Positions 32,322 through 43,277 of a DNA stretch of 64,000 bases are shown piece after piece. The notes under the pieces are model-generated. The model worked only from the letters and a program-made list of their open reading frames with translations, did no database searches and was not told the origin of the DNA. Origin of the DNA: Thioalkalivibrio sulfidiphilus HL-EbGr7 (GTDB taxonomy: Bacteria > Pseudomonadota > Gammaproteobacteria > Ectothiorhodospirales > Ectothiorhodospiraceae). Positions within the stretch are counted from its first letter, which is position 1. Every line of letters starts with the position of its first letter. The stretch covers positions 1,550,001 through 1,614,000 of the forward strand of contig NC_011901.1 in NCBI RefSeq assembly GCF_000021985.1, in the 5' to 3' direction. A program made the position numbers and the translations under genes.

Positions 32322-34685
32322 CTACTCCCTGCTCTTGAGCACTTCCACCAGATCCAGCCGGTTCAGGCGGCGAAGCACCACCAGTGCCGACAGCACAGTG
32401 GCGACCAGGATCACCGCGGCGGCGAAGGCGTAGGCATCGGGGGTGATGACCAGGGGTACCCGGTAGAGATCGGAATCCATGGTGCCCACCAGCAGGTAGA
32501 CCAGGGCCTTGCCGATCAGGAAGCCCGGCAGGATGGCCGCCAGGGCGATGAGAAACAGTTCGCCCAGCAGGATATAGCTGATCTCGCCCCGGGTGAGTCC
32601 CAGCACCCGCAGGCTGGCCAGCTCGCGGGCACGTTCCGTGAGCGCGATGCGCGCGCTGTTGTAGACCACGCCGAAGGCGATGCTGCCGGCCAGCAGGGTG
32701 CTGAAGAACGCGAAGGTCAGCACGATCTCGGCCATGGAGTCCATGAAGTTCTGGATGGCCTTCAGCCGGTCGGTGACACCGGCCACCCGGGGAACATCCT
32801 TGAGGACGTCGACGATCTCGTCGCGGTGCTCATGATCCACCGCGAGCCAGACTCCGGAGATGGCCGTGCCTTCGCGCATGATCCGGTTCAGGGCATCCAG
32901 GTCCATGTAGGCGGAGGCGCCGGTGAATTCCCGGATCACGTCGGTGACCGGTACCGGCAGCTGTTCACGACGCCCCTCCAGGAATTCGACCCACACCGTG
33001 TCCCCTGGCCGGGCATCCAGGTGATCGGCCAGGAAGTCGTTCAGCACCAGGCCTTCCGGGGGAAGAGTGACCACCTGAAGCCGGTCATCCAGGATGCGGT
33101 GCAGGCGGCTGTCCGGCTCTACCCCGCGGATGGCGGTGCGGTAGACGGCCTGTCCCTTGCTCAAGCGCACGGCGGCGCTTCGAAACGGTTCCACGTGATC
33201 CACGCCGGACAGGGCGGCGAGTTCGTACATGGCGCGCCGGGAGGTGGGTTCCGTGAACACCACGGTCAGGTCGTCCCGCTGGGCCTGCCCGTACTGGACC
33301 TTGATCAGATAGGTGATGGCGCCTTCCTGGTAGCCGCCCAGTACCAGGATGCCGCAGGCGAAGGCGATGCCGGTGACGGACAGCAGGGCCTTGAACGGGC
33401 GGCGCTCAATGTTGCGCAGGATCATGCGGCTGGGCTGGGAGAACAGGCGCTGCAGGCCCAGGCGTTCCACGAGCGTCGCGCGAAACACCGGCGCGGGTTC
33501 CGGGCGCATGGCCTCGGCCGGCGGGATGCGCACCGCCCGCACCAGGGCCATGGCGGTGCCCAGCAGACCCGCGGCCAGGGTCACCAGGGTGCCCAGGGCC
33601 ACGCTGCGGGCCTGCAGCTGCAGTTCCAGGTAGGGGAAGCGGAAGAAGTCCTGGTACAGGGCCGCCATCATCGAACCGAGCCACAGCCCCACCGCCGTGC
33701 CCAGCATCAGGCCGATGACCAGGATCACCAGCACCATCTGGGCGTAGTGCAGGCCCACGTTGAGATTGCTGTAGCCGAAGGCCTTGAGGATGCCCAGCTG
33801 GTCACGCTGGGTGTTGATCAGCCGAGTCAGCACCACGTTGAGCAGGAAGGCCGCCACCGCCAGGAAGATGGCGGGGAACACCGTTGCCATGGTGCGCAGC
33901 TGCCCCAGCTCCACGTCCAGATAGCGGTGGGAAAGCTGATCCTCACGGCCCACAGCACCCTGGCCGCCGTAGGGGGCGAGCAGGGCATCCAGTCGGTCGA
34001 TCACATCGCCGCTGCGTGCGTCCCGGGTCAGGGTGAGCACCAGGTCGTTGAAGGCACCGTCCATGTCGAAGGCAGCGGCCAGCTGGCTGCGGTTCATCCA
34101 TAGGATCCCTAAGCGGGCGAAATCCGGGAACAGTTCGCCGGGGGCCACGTGGTAGATGTATTCCGGCGAGAGCACGATGCCCACGATCTCGATGTGCTGC
34201 AGGCGGCCGTTGATGATCGCGCCGATGCGGTCACCGGGCACGAAGCCATGGGCCTGGGCAAAGGCCTCGTTGACCACCGCCTCGCCCGAGCGTCCTGCCT
34301 CCGGCAGCCGGCCCGTGCGCAGGAACAGGCGATTGAGTTCCGAGTTGCGGCCGTCGGGCAGGGAGATGAGGATGCCGGTGGCGGGATCCACGAAACCGGG
34401 GATGTCCAGGTTCGCTCCGGAGACCACCCGCGTCTCCACCTGCTGAACCCCGGGGATGTTCTCCACCGCCTCGCGCAGGGATTCGGGGGCTCGTTTAATC
34501 GTGACGAAGATGTCCGCGAATCGGTAGTCCCGGTAGTAGGCGTCCCGGGTGAGGGACAGGGCATCCAGGGAGGTGAGCGACATGACCAGGGTGGCCATGC
34601 CGCCGGCGATCACGACGGCGATGGCGAGCACCTGGCCGCGCAGGTGCCAGAGCTCGCGGGCGAGCTTGCGGTACAGGGCGTTCAC
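32322..34685 (-). CDS. FtsX-family ABC transporter permease
   Basis: It has 787 residues. The layout is one N-terminal helix, a large periplasmic domain, a helix group near 270-380, a second periplasmic domain and a final helix group, as in two-repeat FtsX/MacB-like permeases (compare LolE-type). FtsX cores [15 protein letters not shown] and [23 protein letters not shown] are clear. With the ATPase and adaptor it probably exports a compound or lipid. The ATG at 34685 overlaps the ATPase stop by four bases. Confidence 0.85.
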   Translation of the reverse strand: MNALYRKLARELWHLRGQVLAIAVVIAGGMATLVMSLTSLDALSLTRDAYYRDYRFADIFVTIKRAPESLREAVENIPGVQQVETRVVSGANLDIPGFVDPATGILISLPDGRNSELNRLFLRTGRLPEAGRSGEAVVNEAFAQAHGFVPGDRIGAIINGRLQHIEIVGIVLSPEYIYHVAPGELFPDFARLGILWMNRSQLAAAFDMDGAFNDLVLTLTRDARSGDVIDRLDALLAPYGGQGAVGREDQLSHRYLDVELGQLRTMATVFPAIFLAVAAFLLNVVLTRLINTQRDQLGILKAFGYSNLNVGLHYAQMVLVILVIGLMLGTAVGLWLGSMMAALYQDFFRFPYLELQLQARSVALGTLVTLAAGLLGTAMALVRAVRIPPAEAMRPEPAPVFRATLVERLGLQRLFSQPSRMILRNIERRPFKALLSVTGIAFACGILVLGGYQEGAITYLIKVQYGQAQRDDLTVVFTEPTSRRAMYELAALSGVDHVEPFRSAAVRLSKGQAVYRTAIRGVEPDSRLHRILDDRLQVVTLPPEGLVLNDFLADHLDARPGDTVWVEFLEGRREQLPVPVTDVIREFTGASAYMDLDALNRIMREGTAISGVWLAVDHEHRDEIVDVLKDVPRVAGVTDRLKAIQNFMDSMAEIVLTFAFFSTLLAGSIAFGVVYNSARIALTERARELASLRVLGLTRGEISYILLGELFLIALAAILPGFLIGKALVYLLVGTMDSDLYRVPLVITPDAYAFAAAVILVATVLSALVVLRRLNRLDLVEVLKSRE

Positions 34686-35404
34686 CAGCTCAGTTCCCGG
34701 GGTGCCTTGCGCTGTGCGGGCCTGTCGATGCGCTCGATGTGGCCGTCCATGAAATGGATCACCCGGTCGGCCATGTCGGCGATGCCGGCATTGTGGGTGA
34801 TCACCGCGGTGGTGGTGCCCAGTTCCCGGTTGATGCGCTCCAGGACCTCGAGCACCACGATGCCGGTCTTGGAGTCCAGGGCGCCGGTGGGCTCGTCGCA
34901 GAGCAGCACCGCCGGGCGCTTGGCGACCGCCCGGGCGATGGCCACCCGCTGCTGTTCGCCGCCGGAGAGTTGCGCGGGAAAGTGGTCCATGCGTTCACCG
35001 AGGCCCACCATCTCCAGGGCCTCTTCCGGTGACATGGGGTTTCGGGCGATCTCGGTGACGATGGCCACATTTTCACGGGCCGTGAGACTGGGGATGAGGT
35101 TGTAGAACTGAAACACGAAACCCACGAAGTGGCGCCGGAATTCGGTCAGTTCCCGGTCGCCGGCCTTGACCAGGTTCCGTCCCTGGCAGATGACCTCGCC
35201 GCCGCTCGGGCTGTCCAGGCCTCCGAGGATGTTGAGCAGGGTCGACTTGCCACTCCCCGAAGGGCCGAGGAGGACGACGAATTCGCCTTTGTAGAGGTCC
35301 AGGTCCACGCCTCGCAGGGCATGGACCTCGACCTCGCCCATGCGGTAGACCTTGGTCAGGCCCCGGGCGCGGAATACCACCTCCTTGTCCGACGCCGCCT
35401 TCAT
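34682..35404 (-). CDS. ABC transporter ATP-binding protein (MacB/LolD type)
   Basis: It has 240 residues. Walker A is GPSGSGKST near residue 50, the signature [14 protein letters not shown] near 147 and Walker [12 protein letters not shown] near 167, all typical of LolD/MacB-type ATPases. It powers the FtsX-like permease encoded immediately downstream. The transcript order is ATPase, permease, adaptor, DsrE-like protein. Confidence 0.9.
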   Translation of the reverse strand: MKAASDKEVVFRARGLTKVYRMGEVEVHALRGVDLDLYKGEFVVLLGPSGSGKSTLLNILGGLDSPSGGEVICQGRNLVKAGDRELTEFRRHFVGFVFQFYNLIPSLTARENVAIVTEIARNPMSPEEALEMVGLGERMDHFPAQLSGGEQQRVAIARAVAKRPAVLLCDEPTGALDSKTGIVVLEVLERINRELGTTTAVITHNAGIADMADRVIHFMDGHIERIDRPAQRKAPRELSW

Positions 35405-35430
35405 GGCCCCGTGATCATGGTCCCGGTGCT

Positions 35431-36045
35431 TCAGCCACGTGCCCGAATGCTGTCCTCTCTGGACACGCCGGTATCGGGTTCAGAACTCCCCTCGGTGGGC
35501 CGGTCGGCGTCTTCGGTTCCGGTGGCGGCGTGCTCGTCGCGCCGGGCGGTCACCGGACGCTCAGGTGTCTCCTCCAGCTCCACATGCTCGGGGATGTGGG
35601 GTGCATCGCCCATCATGTGCTCGTCGTCGTCGAGCACGCGCTTGGTGCCTGCGGCGGTTTCCTGCTGCTTGTCCTCCTCCTCGGAGGCACCGCTGGCGGC
35701 TTCCGGGGGCACCGGGCGGGAGCGTCCTTCCAGCAGGGCGCCGGGGTGATCCGGCAGCAGGCGTTGCGCCGGGGCATCGGCCAGGCGGCTGTAGCTCTCG
35801 GAGAGGTGGTCGTAGAGATCCCGGTAGGAACCGGCCATGGAGGTGAACAGGGTGGCGGTCTTCTCGAAGTGCTGGTTCACCGACTGACGGTAGTCGGCCA
35901 TCTCCTGGCGTTGTTTTTCCAGCTCGGCCTTGAGAGCCTGCGCTTCCTGGCGTCCATGGGAGGTCTGACGGCCGAGGAGGAAGCCCGCGACAGCGGCTGC
36001 GATCAGGCCCAGGAGGATGAGGATCCAGGTGGTGGTGGCAGTCAT
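35431..36045 (-). CDS. zapG: YhcB/ZapG-like cell envelope protein (DUF1043)
   Basis: It has 204 residues. A single N-terminal membrane helix (about 6-25, [18 protein letters not shown]) is followed by a coiled coil (about 35-75) and the conserved [23 protein letters not shown], the YhcB signature. The family links cell division and envelope growth. The acidic C-terminal tail is low-complexity. The ATG at 36045 lies at the end of the 337-base divergent region shared with sdhB. Confidence 0.85.
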   Translation of the reverse strand: MTATTTWILILLGLIAAAVAGFLLGRQTSHGRQEAQALKAELEKQRQEMADYRQSVNQHFEKTATLFTSMAGSYRDLYDHLSESYSRLADAPAQRLLPDHPGALLEGRSRPVPPEAASGASEEEDKQQETAAGTKRVLDDDEHMMGDAPHIPEHVELEETPERPVTARRDEHAATGTEDADRPTEGSSEPDTGVSREDSIRARG

Positions 36046-36382
36046 GGGGGCTCCGGAGGATTTTTTTAGATCGTTTGATCAGTTTGAACCACCCCTTCGA
36101 CCCGACTCAAGCGCATATGTTGCGCGGCGTGCTACTAAACTGACAGATATCAATTCCCATGCAGACGGCCGAGGCTGATCATGTTGGCTGGGTGCGGGGG
36201 CCGTGGCCGGCATGATGTGGCGTGCTTCGGGACCACGGCGCGTGCGTGTCACGGGGCGGAGGCGGGTGTATTGAACCTGACTGTATTCTGGTTGCTCTAA
36301 GGTGCATAATGCCAGTCATATAGATGACCTGAGAGACTGCGGGTCAAGAACAATAACCCCACCAGCGCCGAGGAGTCATCCG
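36046..36382. promoter_or_regulatory. Divergent region between zapG and sdhB
   Basis: I see no gene in this 337-base stretch. A possible -35 TTGAAC is at 36271-36276. TAGATGAC (36321-36328) repeats the eight-base core found at the sdhC promoter and the TRAP operon. Close to zapG is a T-run and GATCGTTTGATC-like inverted sequence near 36072. GAGGAG (36370-36375) precedes sdhB. Confidence 0.4.
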
Positions 36383-37084
36383 ATGCGTTTCTCCATCTAC
36401 CGCTTCAACCCGGAAACCGACGCCGAACCCTACATGCAGGATTTCGAACTCCCGGACGCCCAGGTGGAACCGGGCATGATGCTGCTGGAGGCGCTGCTTC
36501 GGCTCAAACGCCAGGACGAGACCCTGAGTTTCCGGCGCTCCTGTGGGGAGGGCGTGTGCGGCTCCGATGGCATGAACATCAACGGCACCAACGGACTGGC
36601 CTGCGTCACACCCCTGGCAAGCCTCAAGCAACCCATCACCCTGCGACCCTTCCCGGGCATGCCGGTGATCCGCGACCTGATCGTGGACATGGGCAACTTC
36701 TACAACCAGTACCGCAAGGCCAAGCCCTACCTGGTGATCAACGATCCGGTGCCGGAGGTGGAGCGCAAGCAGTCGCCGCAGGATCGCGAGAAGCTGGACG
36801 GCCTGTATGAATGCATCCTGTGCGGCTGCTGTTCCGCCTCCTGTCCCTCATACTGGTGGAACCCGGACAAGTTCCTGGGTCCGGCCGCGCTGCTGCAGTC
36901 GGCCCGGTTCATCCTGGACTCCCGGGACCAGGCCACCCCCGAACGACTGGAACAGCTGGACGATGCCTACAAGCTCTACCGCTGTCACACCATCATGAAC
37001 TGCGTACAGGTCTGCCCGAAGGGCCTCAATCCCACCAAGGCCATCGGCGAGATCAAGAAGCAGATGCTCAAGCGCTCCCTGTGA
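36383..37084 (+). CDS. sdhB: Succinate dehydrogenase iron-sulfur subunit
   Basis: It has 233 residues. The [2Fe-2S] ligands are in SCGEGVCGSDGMN with a later Cys (NGLAC). The two C-terminal cluster sets are CILCGCCSASCPSYWW and CHTIMNCVQVCPKGLNP for [4Fe-4S] and [3Fe-4S]. It passes electrons from SdhA to quinone at SdhCD. It is about 15 kb from sdhCDA, an unusual split for this group. Start MRFSIYRF at ATG 36383. Its TGA overlaps sdhE (GTGA). Confidence 0.95.
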   Translation: MRFSIYRFNPETDAEPYMQDFELPDAQVEPGMMLLEALLRLKRQDETLSFRRSCGEGVCGSDGMNINGTNGLACVTPLASLKQPITLRPFPGMPVIRDLIVDMGNFYNQYRKAKPYLVINDPVPEVERKQSPQDREKLDGLYECILCGCCSASCPSYWWNPDKFLGPAALLQSARFILDSRDQATPERLEQLDDAYKLYRCHTIMNCVQVCPKGLNPTKAIGEIKKQMLKRSL

Positions 37085-37362
37085 CCACGGACGAACAGCT
37101 CGCCAGCACCGACGTGGAGGCCCTGCGTCGCCTGCGCTGGAGTTGCCGGCGCGGCATGCTGGAACTGGACCTGCTGCTGGATGCCTTCCTCAAGCACGGT
37201 TTTGTGAAACTGGACGCCCGGGGTCGGGAGACCTTCGAGCGTCTGCTGGACTATCCCGATACCACCCTGCTGCAGCTGCTCATGGGGCAGATGCAGTCCA
37301 GCGACAGGGACGTCGCCCATGTGGTCGAATTCATCCGCCAGACCGCTCGTCATCCATCCTGA
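37081..37362 (+). CDS. sdhE: SdhE, FAD assembly factor for SdhA
   Basis: It has 93 residues from the GTG at 37081. The segment RLRWSCRRGMLELDLLL carries the RGxxE motif of SdhE (YgfY), which helps attach FAD covalently to SdhA. The overlap with sdhB indicates co-translation. The gene is short and the start is non-ATG, so it is easily missed. Confidence 0.9.
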   Translation: MTTDEQLASTDVEALRRLRWSCRRGMLELDLLLDAFLKHGFVKLDARGRETFERLLDYPDTTLLQLLMGQMQSSDRDVAHVVEFIRQTARHPS

Positions 37363-38236
37363 GCCATCCCGCTGCCTGGCTGCGTGGCTGGTGCTCGTGC
37401 ACGGCCTGGCCGGGGCAGGGCTGATCGCCGCCGCGATGCCCCTGGTCGCTGCCGTCGGCGTTGGTGTCCTGCTGTTTTCTTTGAACATTCATCTGATGCG
37501 CCTCGGATTCCTTGCCGGGCGTCCCGTGATCCAGGGCCTGCGCCTGGAGGTGGATGGCCGGTCTCGCGTGCAAACCGCCGACGGGCACTGGCGCCCGGCG
37601 GTCATCCTGCCCGGCAGTTTCTGCGCCCCGTGGCTGTGCGTGCTGCAACTGCGGGTGGAGGGGCGCTGGCAGAGCCTCAGCCTGGCGCCGGACAGCCTGC
37701 CAGCGGATCAGCTGCGGCGGCTGCGCATGGGCCTGCTGGCCCTGCGCCCGAATTCGCCTGAGTACGCCCGGGGTATTCGGGCCGGCCTGGTGCGCCTTGG
37801 TATACTGCGCGGCAAACACCCTGTGGAGATATTGCCCATGCCCACCGATCAGGAGCGGCTGGAAGCCCTGCTCAGTGACGATCCGGACCATGTCTACAGC
37901 GACGAGGAACTGGACGCTATCGAGGCCATCGATCCCGAGATGGCCCTGCGCATCGACCGCGTGCAGACCCAGGCCCGTCGCCAGGGCGGAAACGTGGTGG
38001 TCGAGGGCCCCATCGACGAGGCCGTGGTGCGGGAGGCGGTGGAAGAGGCGCGCAAGATCCTCATGCAGGACGGCGGCGACATCGAGTTCGTCGCCATCGA
38101 GGACCGCACCGTGCGCGTGCGCCTCAAGGGCGCCTGCGTGGGCTGCCCCCGTTCCACCCTCGATCTGCGGAACGTGGTGGAGCGCCTGGTGCGCTCCAGG
38201 GCGCCGGGGGTGGCACGGGTGGTGAATGAATTTTGA
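37319..38236 (+). CDS. YgfX-like membrane region joined in frame to a NifU-type iron-sulfur domain
   Basis: This single 305-residue frame joins two parts. The first (about 1-155) has two membrane segments and a YgfX/CptA-like region (RLEVDGRSRVQTADGHWRPA), the usual neighbour of sdhE. The second (about 235-305) is a NifU C-terminal-like domain with the ligand pair CVGCP and LMQDGGDIEFVAIEDRTV. There is no stop between them. An ATG at 37838, eight bases after GGAGA, with TATACT at 37801, could start a separate 132-residue NifU protein. I cannot decide between fusion and two overlapping products. Confidence 0.7.
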   Translation: MWSNSSARPLVIHPEPSRCLAAWLVLVHGLAGAGLIAAAMPLVAAVGVGVLLFSLNIHLMRLGFLAGRPVIQGLRLEVDGRSRVQTADGHWRPAVILPGSFCAPWLCVLQLRVEGRWQSLSLAPDSLPADQLRRLRMGLLALRPNSPEYARGIRAGLVRLGILRGKHPVEILPMPTDQERLEALLSDDPDHVYSDEELDAIEAIDPEMALRIDRVQTQARRQGGNVVVEGPIDEAVVREAVEEARKILMQDGGDIEFVAIEDRTVRVRLKGACVGCPRSTLDLRNVVERLVRSRAPGVARVVNEF

Positions 38237-38237
38237 G

Positions 38238-38357
38238 GTGAATTCAAAATTCAAGATTCAAAATTCAAGATTCAAAGGTGCATGCCTCGATCTGATGCAT
38301 CTTGATTTGACGGGAGCATGTCCCCTTTGAATTTTGAATCTTAAATTTTGAATTCAC
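38238..38357. repeat. Word-repeat inverted element (TTCAAAA type) between convergent genes
   Basis: The left arm (38238-38277) repeats ATTCAAAATTCAAG. The right arm (38334-38357) is the inverse (TTTGAATTTTGAATC). The words match the recJ-prfB element at 14752-14836. It lies between two convergent genes and could act as a bidirectional transcript end. The intervening 56 bases hold no gene. Confidence 0.75.
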
Positions 38358-38359
38358 CA

Positions 38360-40033
<1,674 letters not shown>

Positions 40034-40068
40034 TTAGCAAAGACGGCGTCTGATGTCGCTGTGCTACC

Positions 40069-40578
40069 ATGCCTCTCATGTTGATCCAGGACATTAAACC
40101 CGCTTATCTCGAGCCGGTGCCGCAGAGCTTCGCGGCGCTCATGGATCTCTATGAAGCCAACTACATCAGGCTGCGCCAGCTGTGTCCGGAACTGGGTGAT
40201 CTGCAGGGTGAGTACGTATCCCGGGTCGCCGGGGCCATGGACCTGCACCTGGAGGTCCTGGAACACACCCCCTACACCAGCACTGCCCGCCTGACCTATC
40301 TGTTCGAGGAGCCGGACGGCACCCGCCGCAGCCCCGATCTTCTGGTGCGTATGTTCCACGATGCCCGTCAGGTGGAGGTGCTCGGCCGCCACTGCCGGCC
40401 CCTGGATGTGAACATCACCGTGGAAGACCTGCCCCGGCAGCGCTCGCTGGCCTGCAAGTGGCGCCTCAACCGCTTCCTGTTCAAGTGGCTGGGTTACAGC
40501 CTGCGCCAGGGCCATCGCTTTCATCTGCCCGAGACCGATACCCCCGCCGCCGGTCTGCCTTTGGAAATCGCCCCCTGA
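40069..40578 (+). CDS. DUF1249 family protein (YqiB-like)
   Basis: It has 169 residues from ATG at 40069; 40078 also fits. The segment YEANYIRLRQLCPEL near 30 and the later QRSLACKWRLNRFLFKWLGYSL near 125 characterise the DUF1249/YqiB family. Its function is unknown. The stop codon sits in the loop of a GC hairpin (GCCCCC-TGA-GGGGGC, 40570-40584). It is followed by the isc operon promoter region. Confidence 0.85.
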   Translation: MPLMLIQDIKPAYLEPVPQSFAALMDLYEANYIRLRQLCPELGDLQGEYVSRVAGAMDLHLEVLEHTPYTSTARLTYLFEEPDGTRRSPDLLVRMFHDARQVEVLGRHCRPLDVNITVEDLPRQRSLACKWRLNRFLFKWLGYSLRQGHRFHLPETDTPAAGLPLEIAP

Positions 40579-40641
40579 GGGGGCATCTCCCGCCTGGAAT
40601 CCCCGATTACCGACAGAACCACTCGGATTTTTTGTGGTCGT

Positions 40642-40674
40642 ATTGTTGACTGTGTCGGTCAACTATTGTATCAA
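40642..40674 (+). promoter_or_regulatory. IscR type 1 operator overlapping the iscR promoter
   Basis: Positions 40642-40666 fit the IscR type 1 site well. The inverted core TTGACT...GGTCAA is flanked by AT at the left edge and CTAT at the right. The same TTGACT (40646-40651) serves as -35, with a 17-base spacer and TATCAA (40669-40674) as -10. Cluster-loaded IscR would block the promoter, as in E. coli. Confidence 0.75.
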
Positions 40675-40743
40675 TACACCAATTCCTGACCATCCAGGTC
40701 GGAAATGCACATTCTGCCAACCCAACCTGAAAGGGGTGGATTT

Positions 40744-41220
40744 ATGAAACTCTCAACCAAAGGTCGCTACGCCGTCACCGCCATGATGGATCTCGCCATC
40801 CACGACCGGATCGGTCCGGTGACCCTCGCCGACATCTCCCAGTGCCAGGGCATCTCCCTGTCCTACCTGGAACAGCTGTTTGCCAAGCTGCGCAAGCACG
40901 GCCTGGTGGAAGGCGTGCGCGGACCCGGCGGTGGTTACCGTCTGGCCAAGCCCGCAGACCGCATCACCGTGGCCAACATCATCACCGCCGTGGATGAGAA
41001 TGTGGACGTGACCCGCTGCCAGGGCAATGAGGACTGCCAGCAGGGAGACCGCTGCCTGACCCACGAACTGTGGAAGGATCTGAGTCAGCAGCTCTACGGC
41101 TTCCTGGACGGCATCACCCTGGCCCAGTTCGCCAACCGTCCCGAGGTCCAGGCCGTGGCCCGCCGTCAGGATCGCGAGATCAACCGTCACCACTTCATCT
41201 TCCGCCGTAGCGCGGCTTAA
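40744..41220 (+). CDS. iscR: Iron-sulfur cluster regulator IscR
   Basis: It has 158 residues. The Rrf2 winged helix begins [18 protein letters not shown]. Cys at 92, 98 and 104 with His 107 match the [2Fe-2S] ligands of E. coli IscR. It senses cluster supply and represses the isc operon. The operator lies about 80 bases upstream. The start is 40744 after AAGGGG. Confidence 0.96.
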   Translation: MKLSTKGRYAVTAMMDLAIHDRIGPVTLADISQCQGISLSYLEQLFAKLRKHGLVEGVRGPGGGYRLAKPADRITVANIITAVDENVDVTRCQGNEDCQQGDRCLTHELWKDLSQQLYGFLDGITLAQFANRPEVQAVARRQDREINRHHFIFRRSAA

Positions 41221-41234
41221 GGGAGGTGGTCGTC

Positions 41235-42455
41235 ATGGCCGACAAGACCCCCATCTACCTGGACTATTCCGCGACCACGCCGGTGGACGAGCGCGTGGCC
41301 GAGGAGATGGCCAAGTACCTGACCCGCGGCGGCATCTTCGGCAACCCGGCGTCGCGTTCCCACGTGTTCGGCTGGGACGCGGAGAAGGCGGTGGAGCGCG
41401 CCCGTGAGCAGGTGGCCGAGCTGGTGGGAGCCGACCCCCGGGAGATCGTCTGGACCAGCGGCGCCACCGAGGCCAACAACCTGGCCATCAAGGGCGCGGC
41501 GCACTTCTACCAGAAGAAGGGCCGTCACCTGATCACCGTCAAGACCGAGCACAAGGCGGTACTGGACACCTGCCGGCAGCTGGAGCGGGAGGGTTTCGAG
41601 GTCACCTACCTGGACGTGCAGTCCAACGGCCTGGTGGACCTGGAGGTGCTGAAAGCCGCCCTGCGCGAGGACACGGTGCTGGTGTCGGTGATGCACGTGA
41701 ACAACGAGATCGGCGTGATCCAGGACATCGAGGCGATCGGCAACCTGACCCGGGAGCGTGGCGTACTGCTGCACGTGGACGCGGCGCAGTCCACCGGCAA
41801 GGTGGCCATCGACCTGTCGAGGCTGCCGGTGGACCTGATGAGCTTCTCGGCCCACAAGACCTACGGCCCCAAGGGCATCGGCGCGCTGTACGTGCGCAGG
41901 AAGCCGCGGGTGCGCATCGAGGCGCAGATGCACGGCGGCGGTCACGAGCGCGGCATGCGTTCCGGGACCCTGGCCCCGCACCAGATCGTGGGCATGGGCG
42001 AGGCGTTTCGCATCGCCCGCGAGGAGATGGGTGCCGAGGTGGAGCGCATCCGCATGCTGCGCGACCGCCTGTGGACGGGCCTCTCGGACATGGACGAGGT
42101 GTACCTGAACGGCGACCTGGAGCGGCGCGTGGCGCACAACCTCAACGTCTCGTTCAACTTCGTGGAGGGCGAGAGCCTGATCATGGCGCTCAAGGACATC
42201 GCGGTGAGTTCGGGTTCGGCCTGCACCAGCGCGAGCCTGGAACCCAGCTACGTGCTGCGTGCCCTGGGCCGGGATGACGAGCTGGCGCACAGCTCGATCC
42301 GCTTCTCCATGGGCCGCTACACCACGAGTGAGGAGGTGGACTACACCATCGACCTGGTGAAGAACGCGGTGGCGAAGCTGCGCGAGCTCTCGCCCCTGTG
42401 GGAGATGTACCAGGAAGGGGTGGACCTGAAGAGTGTGCAGTGGGTGGCGCATTAG
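41235..42455 (+). CDS. iscS: Cysteine desulfurase IscS
   Basis: It has 406 residues. The PLP lysine is in [12 protein letters not shown] near 205 and the active-site Cys in [14 protein letters not shown] near 330. It removes sulfur from cysteine and passes it to IscU. The ATG at 41235 follows GGGAGG. A hairpin covers the stop codon and a repeat element follows. Confidence 0.96.
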   Translation: MADKTPIYLDYSATTPVDERVAEEMAKYLTRGGIFGNPASRSHVFGWDAEKAVERAREQVAELVGADPREIVWTSGATEANNLAIKGAAHFYQKKGRHLITVKTEHKAVLDTCRQLEREGFEVTYLDVQSNGLVDLEVLKAALREDTVLVSVMHVNNEIGVIQDIEAIGNLTRERGVLLHVDAAQSTGKVAIDLSRLPVDLMSFSAHKTYGPKGIGALYVRRKPRVRIEAQMHGGGHERGMRSGTLAPHQIVGMGEAFRIAREEMGAEVERIRMLRDRLWTGLSDMDEVYLNGDLERRVAHNLNVSFNFVEGESLIMALKDIAVSSGSACTSASLEPSYVLRALGRDDELAHSSIRFSMGRYTTSEEVDYTIDLVKNAVAKLRELSPLWEMYQEGVDLKSVQWVAH

Positions 42456-42463
42456 GCGCCACC
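42440..42463 (+). promoter_or_regulatory. Hairpin over the iscS stop codon
   Basis: GGGTGGCGC and GCGCCACCC form a perfect 9-bp stem around a five-base loop (ATTAG) carrying the TAG stop. No T-run follows. It could slow or stabilise the transcript end between iscS and iscU. Confidence 0.5.
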
Positions 42464-42466
42464 CAT

Positions 42467-42540
42467 AGAGACAAGAGACAAGAGGCAAGAGACAAGTAAC
42501 CCCGTTTTTTCTGGCCTCTTGGATCTAGGAACTTGTCTCT
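42467..42540. repeat. Word-repeat element between iscS and iscU
   Basis: The left part (42467-42497) repeats GAGACAA-type words, about 8 bases each, three to four times. The right part (42513-42540) has the inverse CTTGTCTCT with extra changes. The two halves pair poorly compared with other elements. It lies inside the isc operon. Confidence 0.6.
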
Positions 42541-42608
42541 GCTGACTGATGCTTGTTCGTCCTCCCCAAGGTGCGGAGAGGACGCAAAGACAAACCTGGA
42601 GGTGACGT

Positions 42609-43013
42609 ATGGCTTACAGCGACAAAGTGCTGGATCACTATGAGAATCCCCGCAACGTGGGTTCCCTGGACAAGGCGGACCCGAGCGTGGGCACGGGCAT
42701 GGTGGGTGCGCCGGCCTGTGGCGACGTGATGAAGCTGCAGATCAAGGTCAACGCCGAGGGCGTGATCGAGGACGCCAAGTTCAAGACCTACGGCTGCGGT
42801 TCGGCGATTGCCAGTTCGAGCCTGCTGACCGAGTGGGTGAAGGGCAAGACGCTGGATGAGGCGGCTGCGATCAAGAACACGCAGATAGCCGAGGAGCTGG
42901 CGCTGCCGCCGGTGAAGATTCACTGCTCGGTGCTGGCCGAGGATGCCATCAAGGCGGCCATTGCCGACTTCAAGCAGAAGTCCGGCGCTGAGGACGAACG
43001 CAAGATCGCCTGA
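42609..43013 (+). CDS. iscU: Iron-sulfur cluster assembly scaffold IscU
   Basis: It has 134 residues. The cluster ligands are Cys in GAPACGDVMK and YGCGSAIASSS and Cys in KIHCSVLAED; the chaperone-recognition motif LPPVKIHCS is intact. It builds [2Fe-2S] clusters with IscS. The operon ends here: no iscA, hscB, hscA or fdx follows. Confidence 0.95.
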   Translation: MAYSDKVLDHYENPRNVGSLDKADPSVGTGMVGAPACGDVMKLQIKVNAEGVIEDAKFKTYGCGSAIASSSLLTEWVKGKTLDEAAAIKNTQIAEELALPPVKIHCSVLAEDAIKAAIADFKQKSGAEDERKIA

Positions 43014-43082
43014 AGATTTTCACAGAGCCCATGCAGTGCGGCACGGACGCCGCGATTTCTCTCGCCCAAGCAGAGACAGAAA

Positions 43083-43111
43083 GACCCGCCCATGCCGGCG
43101 GGTTTTTTTGT
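43083..43111 (+). terminator. Rho-independent terminator after iscU
   Basis: ACCCGCC and GGCGGGT pair around a short loop (CATGCC), followed by seven T. It is 70 bases after the iscU stop and supports the operon ending there. Confidence 0.85.
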
Positions 43112-43141
43112 AGTTCGGTTTGATGGGTTGGGGCGAAGATC

Positions 43142-43266
43142 GAAAGCCTTCAACGCAAAGACGCGAAGACGCAAAGGGGCGCAAAAGACTTTTTTGTTTT
43201 ATTCAAAACGCTTTTCTTCGCGTTCTTTGCGTCTTCGCGTCTTTGCGTTGAAGGTCTTTGACTTTC
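43142..43266. repeat. Word-repeat inverted element (ACGCAAAG type)
   Basis: The left arm (43142-43189) repeats words such as ACGCAAAGACGCGAAG. The right arm (43216-43266) is a close inverse (CTTCGCGTCTTTGCGTTGAAGG). It is one of the longest elements in the window, with arms of about 50 bases. It lies between the convergent iscU and transglutaminase genes. Confidence 0.8.
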
Positions 43267-43277
43267 ATTCCAGACAA

